In this document: in pieces, positions 42,218 through 51,834 of the stretch | Layout: every line of letters starts with the position of its first letter | How positions within the stretch are numbered: position 1 is the first letter of the stretch | Source of the DNA: Gardnerella coleohominis | Lineage (GTDB): Bacteria > Actinomycetota > Actinomycetes > Actinomycetales > Bifidobacteriaceae | Assembly (NCBI RefSeq): GCF_002896555.1 | Contig: NZ_MNLH01000003.1 | Coordinates: 186,001-250,000, forward strand | Reading direction: 5' to 3' | DNA length: 64,000 nt | Translations under genes and position numbers: made by a program | The notes under the pieces: generated by a model | What the model was told of the DNA's origin: nothing | Database searches by the model: none | Seen by the model: only the letters and a program-made list of their open reading frames with translations

Positions 42218-44650
42218 ATGCAGGTCTACGGAACGACTTTAGAAGCAACATCTGAAGATGAAGTAAGCGCAGATTACAAGGACGCTTCGAGAGATAATCA
42301 AAAGTCTCGCGTACTTGTAGAAAAGCGCGATGGTCGTGTGGTTGATTTTGACCCTATGAACATAATCATGGCTATTAAGGCTGCTTTTAAGGATTTGGGC
42401 AAGGAAGTCGGTCCGCAAGAAGAGCAGATGATTCGCGATATTTCAGATCATATTGAGGCTGAAATTCAAGATCGTTACAATGGCCCTGCAAAGATTGAAG
42501 ATATTCAGACTTTGGTTGAGCATAGCCTTATTGAAAATCATCTTTATGAGGTTGCTCGCTGCTACACAAGTTATCGTTTGAATCGCGATATTGACCGCGC
42601 TAAAGCTACTGATATTAATGAAGCTGTTAATCGTCTTGTAAATCGTGATGAGTCTCTTGTTCGCGAAAATGCAAATAAGGATTCTAATGTTTACGCAACT
42701 CAGCGCGATCTTCTTGCAGGCGCTGTTTCTAAGGCTTCTGCTTTCTCTATGCTTCCTCACGCAGTTTCTAACGCTCATATGAAGGGTGATATTCACTTCC
42801 ATGACGCTGATTATTCGCCATTTACTTGCATGAGCAACTGCTCACTTCCTGATTTTGGCGATATGCTTGCTAAGGGATTTGCTCTTGGTAACGCAATGAT
42901 GGATAGTCCAAAGTCTATTGGTACTGCTGCAACTCAGGTTACGCAGATTATTAAGGATATTGCTGGAGCGCAATACGGCGGTCAAACAGTTAATCGTGCA
43001 GACGAGATGCTTGAGCCTTATGCTAAGTGCGATTACGACAAGAATCTTGCTATGGCACACGCAATGATTCCTGATTCCACGCCAATTCAAGTCGCAAAAG
43101 ATATGATTGACGGCTTAAAGGCTCAGGAGCCTAAGAATCTTCATTGCTCAGACAGAGATCCTCTTCCAAAAGACACTCCTTTTGATGAAAACTTGAGCGA
43201 GCTTGATCAGATTCGTGAAGTTTACGCAAAGATTATGACGCGTAAGGCTATTTACGACGCTATGCAAACTATGGAATATCAAATTAATTCCAACCGCGTT
43301 TCTAACGGTCAGACTCCGTTCGTAACTGTTGGATTTGGCTTGGGTACTTCTTGGTTTGCTCGTGAAATCCAGCGCGCTATTTTGCTTAACCGAATTCGTG
43401 GCCTCGGTAAAGATCGTCATACCGCAATCTTCCCTAAGCTTGTATTTACTATTAAGCACGGTGTTAATGCAGATGCTGGTGACCCGAACTACGATTTGAA
43501 GCAGCTTGCGCTTGAGTGCTCTACTAAGCGCATGTATCCGGACGTCGTTTTCTACGAGAATATTGTTAAGATTACCGGTTCCTTCAAGGCTCCTATGGGT
43601 TGCCGCTCATTCCTCCAGGGTTGGATTGATCCAAAAACTGGTAAGGATGTTGAAGATGGCCGTATGAATCTTGGCGTTGTAACTGTTAACATGCCACGTA
43701 TTGCTCTTGAATCTCACGGCGATGTGTCTCGCTTCTGGAAGCTTTTTGACGAGCGTATGGAAGTTGCTCACCAGGCTTTGCGATTCCGCATTATGCGTTG
43801 CAAGCAAGCAACTCCTGTGAACGCTCCAACACTGTTCCGTTACGGTGCTTTTGGTCGTTTGGAAGCTAATGAGAGCGTTGATCAGTTGTTCCGTAATGAG
43901 CGCGCAACAGTTTCTCTTGGCTACATTGGCTTGTATGAGACTACTGCAGTGTTCTTCGGCAAGGATTGGATGCAAGATCACAGCTGGAATGAGGAAGGCA
44001 AGGAATTTGCGCTTTCTTTGGTTCGCCGCATGAATAAGCTTTGCCAGCAGTGGTCAAAGGCTGAAGGCTACCATTATTCCGTTTATTCAACTCCTGCTGA
44101 GTCTTTGACTGACCGCTTTAACCGCATGGATCGTCAGAAGTTCGGCCGCATTGAAGGCGTTACCGATCACGACTTCTACACTAATTCCTTCCATTACCCG
44201 GTTTGGTTGCAGCCAACTCCTATGGAGAAGCTTCGCTACGAGGTTGACTTCCCGTATCTTGCTTCCGGCGGCTTTATTAACTACTGCGAGTTCCCATGCT
44301 TGCAGGCAAATCCTAAGGCTTTGGAAGCTGTTTGGGATTATGCTTATAAGATTGGCATTGGCTACTTGGGTACGAATACGCCAATCGACCATTGCTTTGT
44401 TTGCGGATTCCAGGGTGATTTTGAGCCAACTAAAGAAGGCTTCCGTTGCCCGGAGTGCGGAAATAGTGACCCAGATAAGTGCAATGTTACTAAGCGTACT
44501 TGCGGTTACTTGGGTAATCCTGTTCAGCGCCCAATGGTTCACGGACGTCACGAGGAAATCGCTCACCGCGTAAAACACATGTCTGGCGAAACTGGCCATG
44601 TGACTCTTAACAATGGTGAGTCTCGTGAATGGTATGAGGAAACAAAATAA
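42218..44650 (+). CDS. nrdD: Anaerobic ribonucleoside-triphosphate reductase (class III)
   Basis: NrdD makes dNTPs without oxygen. The 810-residue protein begins with an ATP-cone (VLVEKRDGRVVDFDPMNI, from about residue 28), the allosteric site. The C-terminus has the zinc site cysteines in CFVCG and CPECG, and the glycyl radical Gly763 in RTCGYLGNP. AAGAAAGG precedes the ATG. The activase gene nrdG follows, and NrdR boxes lie upstream. About 475 bases of AT-rich leader precede it, holding the boxes and nothing else I can name. Confidence 0.97.
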   Translation: MQVYGTTLEATSEDEVSADYKDASRDNQKSRVLVEKRDGRVVDFDPMNIIMAIKAAFKDLGKEVGPQEEQMIRDISDHIEAEIQDRYNGPAKIEDIQTLVEHSLIENHLYEVARCYTSYRLNRDIDRAKATDINEAVNRLVNRDESLVRENANKDSNVYATQRDLLAGAVSKASAFSMLPHAVSNAHMKGDIHFHDADYSPFTCMSNCSLPDFGDMLAKGFALGNAMMDSPKSIGTAATQVTQIIKDIAGAQYGGQTVNRADEMLEPYAKCDYDKNLAMAHAMIPDSTPIQVAKDMIDGLKAQEPKNLHCSDRDPLPKDTPFDENLSELDQIREVYAKIMTRKAIYDAMQTMEYQINSNRVSNGQTPFVTVGFGLGTSWFAREIQRAILLNRIRGLGKDRHTAIFPKLVFTIKHGVNADAGDPNYDLKQLALECSTKRMYPDVVFYENIVKITGSFKAPMGCRSFLQGWIDPKTGKDVEDGRMNLGVVTVNMPRIALESHGDVSRFWKLFDERMEVAHQALRFRIMRCKQATPVNAPTLFRYGAFGRLEANESVDQLFRNERATVSLGYIGLYETTAVFFGKDWMQDHSWNEEGKEFALSLVRRMNKLCQQWSKAEGYHYSVYSTPAESLTDRFNRMDRQKFGRIEGVTDHDFYTNSFHYPVWLQPTPMEKLRYEVDFPYLASGGFINYCEFPCLQANPKALEAVWDYAYKIGIGYLGTNTPIDHCFVCGFQGDFEPTKEGFRCPECGNSDPDKCNVTKRTCGYLGNPVQRPMVHGRHEEIAHRVKHMSGETGHVTLNNGESREWYEETK

Positions 44651-44871
44651 ACTTAGCTAATTTACTATGTGAAACTTATTAAAATAAGTTGAATAGGTAA
44701 TTTAGTTAGATAAATAGCGTTTCTTTTGTTTGTTGTTTGGTGATAATCTGGCCGCTAGAAAATGTTGATTGCATTTTGTGATTGCACTTTCTAACGGCTG
44801 GATTTATTTTATTTTCTCAAATTTGGTCGTTTATTTTTTGGTTGTTTATTTGCTTCGGAAGGGGGTTGGAT

Positions 44872-45579
44872 ATGGCTCGTATTAGTTTGCACGATTTTGC
44901 GCCTGCAGATGTGAATCGTGGGCCGTGGATTCCTACCTCTCTTTCCAATAATCCTCGCGCCGGCCAGTGGTCTAGTGAGCGCATGAGCCAGGGGATGATT
45001 GCCGATTACAAGCGTTTTTTGATGACAGACGGCGAGGGGATTCGCTGCTCGCTTTACGTTTCCGGTTGCCCGTTCCATTGCGTTGAGTGCTATAACGAGT
45101 CGATTTGGGATTTTCGCGCTGGGCATCCTTATACTCAAAAGCTTGAAGATCAAATTATGGAAGATTTGTCGCAGCCTTATGTGCAAGGTTTGACTTTGCT
45201 TGGCGGTGAGCCTTTACTTAATACTGGCATTTTGCTACCTCTTTGCAAGCGTATTCGAAAAGAGTTTGGCAATACAAAAGATATTTGGAGTTGGACTGGA
45301 TACACTTGGGAAGAGCTTATGCGCCCGGGGGAGACGCCTGATAAGCTTGAGTTGCTGCAATACATTGATATTCTTGTTGACGGCCGTTATATGAAAGATT
45401 TGCACGATTCGCTTTTGCAATTCCGCGGTTCTAGTAATCAGCGAATTATCGATGTGCCAAAGTCGTTGGAAAATCCGCAAAATCCTCCTGTAATCTGGGA
45501 AAAGCTTCATGATCAGGAGCGTTTTATTCCGTCTATTTACGGAAAAGATCGTGCACAAGGCGAAGGTGACGCGTCTTAG
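44872..45579 (+). CDS. nrdG: Anaerobic ribonucleotide reductase activating enzyme (radical SAM)
   Basis: A 235-residue radical SAM enzyme that generates the glycyl radical on NrdD. The 4Fe-4S motif is CPFHCVEC (in SGCPFHCVECYN), followed by LTLLGGEPLL and the GYTWEEL segment typical of NrdG. The start at 44872 is chosen for GGAAGGGGG just upstream; an earlier in-frame ATG would add a hydrophobic 30-residue lead that no NrdG has. A 221-base gap to nrdD holds an imperfect hairpin (CCGCTAGAAA/TTTCTAACGG, about 44752-44802). Confidence 0.95.
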   Translation: MARISLHDFAPADVNRGPWIPTSLSNNPRAGQWSSERMSQGMIADYKRFLMTDGEGIRCSLYVSGCPFHCVECYNESIWDFRAGHPYTQKLEDQIMEDLSQPYVQGLTLLGGEPLLNTGILLPLCKRIRKEFGNTKDIWSWTGYTWEELMRPGETPDKLELLQYIDILVDGRYMKDLHDSLLQFRGSSNQRIIDVPKSLENPQNPPVIWEKLHDQERFIPSIYGKDRAQGEGDAS

Positions 45580-45794
45580 TATTTAAGTTATTTTAAAGAT
45601 GATTTTAAAGATGAATTTGAGTGTGATTTTGGGGATGATTTAAAAATAATCTAGAGTCATCTTAATAGTAAAATCTTATGTTTAAAAACTATCAAAATAT
45701 AAAAAGATTTATAATCTCTCATAAATTACATAAATATTATAAAAATAGCAACACGCTTGCCTAAAAGTTTAAAGATGGTAAAGTATCGTAGGTT

Positions 45795-45858
45795 GTTTCT
45801 GCCCGGGCTGCGTAGGTCAGGGAACATCTGTAAAAGTAATTACAATGCGCAGCATTAA
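45795..45858 (+). promoter_or_regulatory. Possible structured leader of the ECF component gene, class unknown
   Basis: A GC-rich patch stands out in an AT-rich leader. GCTGCG (45807-45812) pairs with CGCAGC (45848-45853), enclosing GTAGGTCAGGGAACA. It lies 20-80 bases before a transporter gene of a vitamin-uptake family, where riboswitches are common. It does not match the TPP riboswitch core (no CTGAGA or ACCTGATC). Confidence 0.35.
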
Positions 45859-45875
45859 ATAAAAAGGAATCTCAT

Positions 45876-46517
45876 ATGAGTGATACTTTTAAAAATACAC
45901 TGAATCTAGATAATTCTAAATCAACTTTTAATTTCCACTGGCGCGTTGCTGATATCGCTTTAGCTTCTTCTTTAGCTGCTGTTTTTGGCGTAATCTACTG
46001 GGGATTCACTATGGTGTTCTTCTCGCAGATTTCGCCTGTGCTGCGAACTATTCTGCCTGGTTTTGGAAGTATCTTGCATGGCGTTTGGTACTTATCTGGT
46101 CCACTTGCGCTTCTTTTAATTCGTAAACCTGGTGCTGCAATTTATGTAAATGTTCTTGGTGCTGTTTTTGAGAATATTCTTGGGAATCAGTTCTCAGCAT
46201 TTATGGTTATTATTTCTGCTGCTTTGCAAGCCGTTTTTAGTGAGATTCCTTTTGCGATTACCAAATATAAGAAGTATAACCTTAGTTTGAGTATTATTTC
46301 CGGTGTTCTTACAGCAATCGAATATGGTATTTATTTGATGTTTGTAATCTACCAAGGAAAGAATGCAAATTATTTAACAATTCACATGATTTGCGAAATT
46401 ATAAGTGGATTTGTGATTGCTGGAATTATCCCTTGGGTTTTGTTTGTGGCAATTCGCAAAACTGGAGCTTTAAGTAATTTTGCATCTGGAAGAGAACAAC
46501 ATGCATTAGCGTGTTAA
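45876..46517 (+). CDS. ECF transporter S component, YkoE type (probable thiamine precursor/HMP uptake)
   Basis: A 213-residue membrane protein with about five or six spans, of the YkoE-like family: WRVADIALASSLAAVFGVIYW, LSGPLALLLIRKPGAA and GAVFENILGNQFS. YkoE in other bacteria works with YkoD (ATPase) and YkoC (T component) in hydroxymethylpyrimidine or thiamine import. No such partners are adjacent, so it probably shares an energising module encoded elsewhere. AAAAAGGAATCTC precedes the ATG. Substrate is inferred from the family only; thiamine pyrophosphokinase is encoded 10 kb away. Confidence 0.8.
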   Translation: MSDTFKNTLNLDNSKSTFNFHWRVADIALASSLAAVFGVIYWGFTMVFFSQISPVLRTILPGFGSILHGVWYLSGPLALLLIRKPGAAIYVNVLGAVFENILGNQFSAFMVIISAALQAVFSEIPFAITKYKKYNLSLSIISGVLTAIEYGIYLMFVIYQGKNANYLTIHMICEIISGFVIAGIIPWVLFVAIRKTGALSNFASGREQHALAC

Positions 46518-46565
46518 ACGTTTATGGGTGTGTGCTAATCTAGTCGTTGCTGAGTTCATCAGCGT

Positions 46566-46642
46566 GGGGCTTTAGCTCAGTCGGTTAGAGCAGCGGACTC
46601 ATAATCCGCCGGTCCAGGGTTCAAGCCCCTGAGGCCCCACCA
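46566..46642 (+). tRNA. tRNA with CAT anticodon (elongator Met or Ile2)
   Basis: Acceptor GGGGCTT/AGGCCCC, D-arm GCTC...GAGC, anticodon stem GCGGA/TCCGC with loop CTCATAA (anticodon CAT) and T-arm CAGGG-TTCAAGC-CCCTG are readable; CCA follows the discriminator A. The paired G1-C72 acceptor end argues against the initiator. Met versus lysidine-modified Ile cannot be decided by eye. Confidence 0.92.
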
Positions 46643-46655
46643 AATGACTAAAAAT

Positions 46656-46714
46656 AAAAGCTTCAACTCGTTTGATTTAAGGAATCAATCCTTGTCTTAC
46701 AAGTTGAAGCTTTT
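46656..46714. terminator. Bidirectional terminator after the tRNA
   Basis: AAAAGCTTCAACT (46656-46668) and AGTTGAAGCTTTT (46702-46714) are perfect 13-base inverted arms between the tRNA and the convergent small gene. Confidence 0.8.
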
Positions 46715-46723
46715 GTTTATATT

Positions 46724-46873
46724 CTAGCGGCCTACTGCTCTTAAAAGTCTCACGGCTGTATCAATGTCAGGTGCGTCATCTGCTGCGCGCATAAACATTG
46801 CTTGAATCATTTTCTTAGATTCATCGCCTTCATAATAATCAGCTTTACTGTTATCCCAGACGAAATCAGTCAT
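46724..46873 (-). CDS. Small acidic protein of unknown function downstream of the PfkB kinase
   Basis: A 49-residue frame beginning MTDFVWDNSKADYYEGDES and ending DTAVRLLRAVGR. The ATG at 46873 is 15 bases after the kinase stop on the same strand, so it is probably cotranscribed. A longer frame from 46960 would overlap the kinase gene and is less likely. I recognise no family; the amino-acid composition and a conserved-looking helix (KKMIQAMFMRAADDAPDID) suggest a real protein. Confidence 0.5.
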   Translation of the reverse strand: MTDFVWDNSKADYYEGDESKKMIQAMFMRAADDAPDIDTAVRLLRAVGR

Positions 46874-46887
46874 GATTGTAACTTTTT

Positions 46888-47784
46888 CTACTGCTCCGCC
46901 TGAGCAAGGTAGTCTGTGATTTGTTCTGGATACTTTGGCCATGCTCCAGCCTGAGTGCACACGTATGCAGCGGTATTGACTGCGTAGCGGTGAGCATCCT
47001 TCAAAGAGTAGCCTTCCAATATTCTTGCTGCAAAAGTTCCGGAGAATGAATCGCCTGCTCCAACAGTATCGTTTACTTCAACATGAGGAGTTGTGTAAGT
47101 AGAACTTTCGCCATCTTTAGCAATAATAGTGCTGAAAGTAGAACCGCCTGTAAGAATTACGTAATCCAAATCGTAATGATTCTGGAACCACTTGCATGCT
47201 TCGTCATCTGAAGTTTCGCGAATATCAAACATATCGCGTAATAAAAGAAGCTCAGAATCATTAAGCTTAAACACAGTAGCTTCTTTAAGAAGTGCTTCAA
47301 TCAAATCTTTTGAATAGTAATTGCTTCGTATATTTATGTCGAAGAACTTCATTGCGCCAGGCTTAGTATGCTTCAAAAGTTCCAAAACAGTGTCATGAGT
47401 TTCTTTAGATCTTAAGCTAAGAGTACCAAAGCAAATTGCGTCTGCTTTGCTAACGATATCAGCGAGTTCGTCAGTGTAAACAATATGATCCCAAGCAATA
47501 TTTTGAACTATTGTGTACTCAGGAATACCATTTCGAAGAGCAACATCTACCGTGCTTGTTGGCCAAGTATTTCGTTGAATAATATGCTTTATATTAGCTT
47601 TTTCAACTTCGTTTATTAGCTCATTTCCTAAATCGTCTTCTCCGACTGCACTAATAACGTAGCTTTCTGCGCCGTTTTCTTGTGCGTTATAGGCGAAATT
47701 TGCAGGAGCGCCGCCAACTCGTTTTCCTTGTGGAAGTAAATCCCATAATAGTTCTCCAAGTGAAATAACGATTGGCTGTGACAT
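46888..47784 (-). CDS. PfkB-family sugar kinase, probable fructokinase
   Basis: A 298-residue carbohydrate kinase. The N-terminal SLGELLWDLLPQGKRVGGAP with FAYNAQENGA and the C-terminal NDTVGAGDSFSGTFAARIL (the catalytic Asp is in GAGDSF) are PfkB signatures, and GGAPANFA fits fructokinases. It would phosphorylate fructose to fructose 6-phosphate. GAAAGGAACAC precedes the ATG. A small acidic gene follows. A 365-base AT-rich region with a large palindrome lies upstream, probably holding its control signals. Confidence 0.88.
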   Translation of the reverse strand: MSQPIVISLGELLWDLLPQGKRVGGAPANFAYNAQENGAESYVISAVGEDDLGNELINEVEKANIKHIIQRNTWPTSTVDVALRNGIPEYTIVQNIAWDHIVYTDELADIVSKADAICFGTLSLRSKETHDTVLELLKHTKPGAMKFFDINIRSNYYSKDLIEALLKEATVFKLNDSELLLLRDMFDIRETSDDEACKWFQNHYDLDYVILTGGSTFSTIIAKDGESSTYTTPHVEVNDTVGAGDSFSGTFAARILEGYSLKDAHRYAVNTAAYVCTQAGAWPKYPEQITDYLAQAEQ

Positions 47785-48149
47785 AGTGTTCCTTTCGAAT
47801 ACGCTAGTAAATAGAGATAATATAACGTAAAAGTTGCATAAAATAGTTATACAAATTTATATACAATTTAATTATGGTGTGAACACACGATAAAAGTAAA
47901 TTTTTTACTTTATGTGAGTCACACCATAATTTACATTTTGATTTATATAATTCTTAAGTTCATGATTTAAATAATATTTTAGAGAATTATTTAAATCATT
48001 ATTCATATTATTTATTAAATAATATTTTTTAAGACAAATTTAGTGATTTTCATCACTATTTATCTTTTATTTAATTTTTATGTTTTACTATAATTTTTTA
48101 CAGTCTAATTTTAGACTTTTTATAGTTTTTATTTATTGGCTTATTTATT
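47785..48149. other. AT-rich region with a long nested palindrome, upstream of the kinase
   Basis: ATTATGGTGTGA (47871-47882) and TCACACCATAAT (47919-47930) are perfect arms; within them AAAAGTAAA and TTTACTTT form a second stem. Further upstream GATTTAAATAAT/ATTATTTAAATC (about 47964-47997) and AGTCTAA/TTAGACT (near 48101-48116) are also palindromic. The first is a candidate operator for the kinase gene or a terminator of the aminopeptidase gene. No T-run follows on the minus strand, so operator or element remnant is preferred. Confidence 0.5.
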
Positions 48150-49748
48150 TTATTTATTGAAGATATCGTTTTTTGCAGCTTGCTCAGCCATCCAAGCTTC
48201 AACTTCATCGATTTGCTTAGGAATATCGATTGAAAGCCATTCTGGACCGTTTTCTGTCATTAACACATCGTCTTCAATACGAATTCCAATGCCACGCATT
48301 TCTTCTGGGAGCATCAAATCGTTAGCAGCGAAATACAATCCTGGCTCAATGGTGAAAATCATTCCAGGAGTGAGAGGTGCACCTTGATAAGCTTCGTATC
48401 TAGCTTGAGCGCAATCATGAACATCTAAGCCTAAATGGTGTGCCACACCACAAGCATGCCAACGACGATGCTGTTGACCTTCTGCAGAAAGCGATTCTTC
48501 TACGCTAACCTTCAGAATACCCCATTCGTGCAAGTGTTCTGCAAGTACACGCATGCATGCGTGGTGGATACTTGAATAAGTTGCTCCCGGCTTAGCAGCT
48601 TCAAAACCAGCCTGCTGAGCATCAAGAACGCACTGATAAAGCTTCTTTTGCAAATCGGTGAACTTACCGTTAGTTGGGAAAGTACGCGTAATATCAGCAG
48701 TATAAAGGCTATTTACTTCAACGCCAGCATCAATAAGCAAAAGCTCGCCGTTAGAAACAACGCCAGTATTTCGCATCCAATGCAAAATAGGAGCATGCTT
48801 GCCTGAAGCAACAATAGTGTCATAACCTACTTCGTTGCCTTCTTCGCGAGCAACAGAATTAAACGCACCTTCAACCATGCGCTCAGAATGTTCCTTACCC
48901 AAAGCCTGTGGCAAACGAGTAAGCATGCGGTCGAATCCAAGTTTTGTAGCAGCAATTGCCTTGCGCATTTCGCGAATTTCATACTCGTCTTTAAGCATGC
49001 GAGCTTCAGCTGCAACTTCGTGAAGCTTATCATCTTCAGCAACATTCGCATCTTCATCAGTAAATCCGCTAGCTTCACGCAGTGTGTCAACGTGTGCTGT
49101 TAAATCTGCATCAGCTTCGCGAATAATACGTACTTTTACGCTTTCTTCAGAACTCGTATCGTCGCTAACGTTTTTAGCAAGAGCATCATCAAGTTCAGCG
49201 ATATCACGCGTTTCAATGCCTGTCATCGCTTTAAGTTCTTTTAAGCCTGCTCGAGGACCAACCCAGTATTCTCCGTAGTGTGGATCCTTATAGAATGCAG
49301 AAGTGCTGTTATCTGCACGAGGAGCAACGAAAAGCTCAGGTACATGCGTTTTGCCGGCTTTTTCTTCATCGCTACCTGCTTGAACTGGTTCCATTACAAG
49401 AACAGCTCCAGCTTCATAATCCTGACCCAAACCAGTGTAGTATGCAAAAGTTGTATCAGGACGGAAAGCGTAATCGCAATCATTGTTACGTACTTTTGGC
49501 TGTCCTGCAGGAATAACTAAACGCTCGCCTGGGAATCTCTTTCCAAGAGCTTCTAATCTAGCTGGAGTGTACTTTGCTGATTCAAGTCTAGTGATTTCTG
49601 GTTCCTGATTATCCCAGCAGCTTGTCATAAAATCTTTAAAAGAATCGCTATTAGGGCGAAGAGAACGATTATTTACGCGGTCTTCCGCTTTTTGAGTGCC
49701 ATCTGGATTTAATTTTTCGCCATGTTCAGTTGGAGTATGTTCTGCCAT
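48150..49748 (-). CDS. pepP: Aminopeptidase P (Xaa-Pro aminopeptidase), M24 family
   Basis: A 532-residue metallopeptidase releasing N-terminal residues before proline. An N-terminal creatinase-like domain (PGERLVIPAGQPKVRNND, YYTGL) precedes the M24 pita-bread domain, where LLLIDAGVEVNSLYTADITRTFP carries two metal Asp, then HACGVAHHLGLDVHD (His), GMIFTIEPGLYF (Glu) and GIGIRIEDDVLMTE (Glu). AAGGAGTTTCATA precedes the ATG. It fits with the surface protease and peptide importer in peptide use. Confidence 0.95.
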   Translation of the reverse strand: MAEHTPTEHGEKLNPDGTQKAEDRVNNRSLRPNSDSFKDFMTSCWDNQEPEITRLESAKYTPARLEALGKRFPGERLVIPAGQPKVRNNDCDYAFRPDTTFAYYTGLGQDYEAGAVLVMEPVQAGSDEEKAGKTHVPELFVAPRADNSTSAFYKDPHYGEYWVGPRAGLKELKAMTGIETRDIAELDDALAKNVSDDTSSEESVKVRIIREADADLTAHVDTLREASGFTDEDANVAEDDKLHEVAAEARMLKDEYEIREMRKAIAATKLGFDRMLTRLPQALGKEHSERMVEGAFNSVAREEGNEVGYDTIVASGKHAPILHWMRNTGVVSNGELLLIDAGVEVNSLYTADITRTFPTNGKFTDLQKKLYQCVLDAQQAGFEAAKPGATYSSIHHACMRVLAEHLHEWGILKVSVEESLSAEGQQHRRWHACGVAHHLGLDVHDCAQARYEAYQGAPLTPGMIFTIEPGLYFAANDLMLPEEMRGIGIRIEDDVLMTENGPEWLSIDIPKQIDEVEAWMAEQAAKNDIFNK

Positions 49749-50110
49749 TATGAAACTCCTTAAGTTTTCCTTTGCTTATGCAAATAGTTCAAATTGTGCA
49801 AAATATGCAAATTATGCTAGTAATGCAAATTATGCAAATAGCCAATAAACAGTCAATAAACTAACATAGTCTTATTTATTGTTTTATGCGAGTTTTTTGA
49901 CGCAAAATAATAAGATTTTATATGCAATTTACAAAGTAAGTTTCTGTGTCTTATATATGTGAAGTTCCTGTTACTTAGTTATGTGTATTTCTACGTCTTG
50001 GATATGTGAATATTGTCACAATATTTTCTTATGCGAGTGTTGTTGGCTTAAAGTAATCTATATATTTGGAAAATGAGTAAGCAAGCACGAAATTTAGGGG
50101 GAGTGCGGTT
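49749..50110. other. Divergent intergenic region with TATGCAAAT repeats
   Basis: TATGCAAAT-like units recur about six times between 49778 and 49840, near the pepP start. The rest, up to the folC ribosome binding site, is AT-rich without further structure that I can support. Confidence 0.6.
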
Positions 50111-51571
50111 ATGTCTATAGAAAATCCAAATCGCAACAACGAGAGAATTATTGATATTGAACGAAATATTATGAGTCGCGCTCCAGAACATAATAAAACT
50201 AATCTCGACCTGGATCGCATGCGACTTATCCTTGATATTCTAGGTCATCCAGAACAATCTATGCGTGTTATTCACATAACAGGCACGAACGGTAAGGGTT
50301 CTACTGCTCGTATGGCTGAGGCGATTTGCCGAGCTTATGGTTTGCGTACTGGATTGTATACTTCTCCGCATCTAGAGCGCGTAAACGAGCGCATTATGAT
50401 TGACGGTCAAGAAATTAGCGATGACCAATTTGTGGATGTCTGGGATCAAATGAAAGACATTATAGACATGGTCGATGCTCGCATGGATGAGCAAGGCAAA
50501 CCTCATATGAGTTTCTTTGAAGTGCTTACATCTATGGCGATTTGGGCTTTTGCAGACGCTCCAGTTGACGTTGCTGTTATGGAAGTTGGAATGGGCGGCG
50601 AATGGGACGCTACCAATGTTATGAACGCTGATGCTGCAATTATTGGGCCGGTTGATATGGACCACATGCAATGGCTTGGAAACACTGTTGAAGAGATTGC
50701 GCGCACGAAAGCTGGAATTATAAAGCCTAATTGCACGGTTATTTTAGGGCCACAACCTCATGAATCGCAGGTACTTCCTATTATTCAAGAAGTCGCAGCT
50801 AAAAATAATGCTACTTTATTAAGAGATGCTCCTTACGGGGAAGGGGAGCTTGAAGTAGTTTCTCGCACTCCTGCTGTTGGAGGGCAGATTGCTACTTTGC
50901 GCACGCCTCTTGGAACTTATGAGGATGTTCCTATTGATAAATTTGGAAAGCATCAAGCTCATAATGCTTTAGCTGCGCTCGCTGCAGCTGAAATTGTGCT
51001 ACCTGTTAGTGGAGCGCTTGATGGAGATTTAGTTGCTGAAGCTTTAAGCCAAGTTAAAGTACCAGGTCGAATTGAACAAGTTCGTAATTCTCCGACAATT
51101 ATTATTGATGGCGGACATAACGTTAACGCCGCTGAAACTTTGAGATCTACTATTGAAGAAAACTACCATTTCGATCAGCTTGTTGGCATTGTTGCGATGA
51201 TGGCAGATAAACAAGTTGAAGAATATTTGGGTGTTCTAGAGCCAATATTAACTAAAGTAGTTGTTACTAGTAATTCTTGGCGTGAGCGCGTTATGCCTCC
51301 TGAAGAATTAGAAAAAATAGCTGTAAAAGTATTTGGACGCGATCGTGTTATTCGAGAAAACGAGTTGCCTGATGCTATTCAAACTGCAGTTAATATAGTA
51401 GATGAAAACGATGAGCTAGGCGTCGGATACGGTTTGGGAGTGCTTATTTGCGGTAGTTTTGCTACAGCAGGTGATGCACGAACAATGCTTGCTGAGCATA
51501 TTAATCCTGATTTGTTAAAGCCAAAAGCTGAGCGCGCAATTCATCCTAATATTGATGAATCTGAAAAATGA
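50111..51571 (+). CDS. folC: Folylpolyglutamate synthase / dihydrofolate synthase
   Basis: A 486-residue Mur-ligase-fold enzyme that adds glutamate to folates. ITGTNGKGSTARMAEAI is the P-loop, followed by TGLYTSPHLERVNERI and FFEVLTSMAIWAFADAPVDV; VEVGMGGEWDATNV matches the family's VGLGGRxDATN. IIDGGHNVNAAE marks the C-terminal domain. AGGGGGAGTGCGGTT precedes the ATG. The gene is alone, divergent from pepP and convergent with the MurE-like gene. Confidence 0.95.
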   Translation: MSIENPNRNNERIIDIERNIMSRAPEHNKTNLDLDRMRLILDILGHPEQSMRVIHITGTNGKGSTARMAEAICRAYGLRTGLYTSPHLERVNERIMIDGQEISDDQFVDVWDQMKDIIDMVDARMDEQGKPHMSFFEVLTSMAIWAFADAPVDVAVMEVGMGGEWDATNVMNADAAIIGPVDMDHMQWLGNTVEEIARTKAGIIKPNCTVILGPQPHESQVLPIIQEVAAKNNATLLRDAPYGEGELEVVSRTPAVGGQIATLRTPLGTYEDVPIDKFGKHQAHNALAALAAAEIVLPVSGALDGDLVAEALSQVKVPGRIEQVRNSPTIIIDGGHNVNAAETLRSTIEENYHFDQLVGIVAMMADKQVEEYLGVLEPILTKVVVTSNSWRERVMPPEELEKIAVKVFGRDRVIRENELPDAIQTAVNIVDENDELGVGYGLGVLICGSFATAGDARTMLAEHINPDLLKPKAERAIHPNIDESEK

Positions 51572-51750
51572 TTGCGAATGTCGGCATTCGAATGCCAGTA
51601 TTCACTAGATGATTTACTATCTGTTTTACTAGATGCTTTATGCTATCTATTGCAGATTAGTTCGTTTCAGATTATTTAAATACAAATTAGTTAGCTGCCA
51701 CATTGTCGAAGTCTAAGTAAATCTACTTTTTAACTTTCTGACCTTGTGAC

Positions 51751-51820
51751 AGCTAACCTTTAAACATAGCTAACCTTTAAACATAGTTACAGTTAACTTT
51801 TAAACACAATTAACTTTTAA
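51751..51820 (+). repeat. 17-bp tandem repeat between convergent genes
   Basis: AGCTAACCTTTAAACAT occurs twice in a row (51751-51767, 51768-51784), followed by two diverged copies with TTAACTTTTAAA. It lies between the ends of folC and the MurE-like gene. Confidence 0.85.
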
Positions 51821-51834
51821 ATTAAAACCTCAGT

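Noticed and set aside
45795..45858. TPP riboswitch before the YkoE-like gene
   Set aside because: The conserved CTGAGA and ACCTGATC parts are absent; only a vague GCGTAGG resemblance remains.
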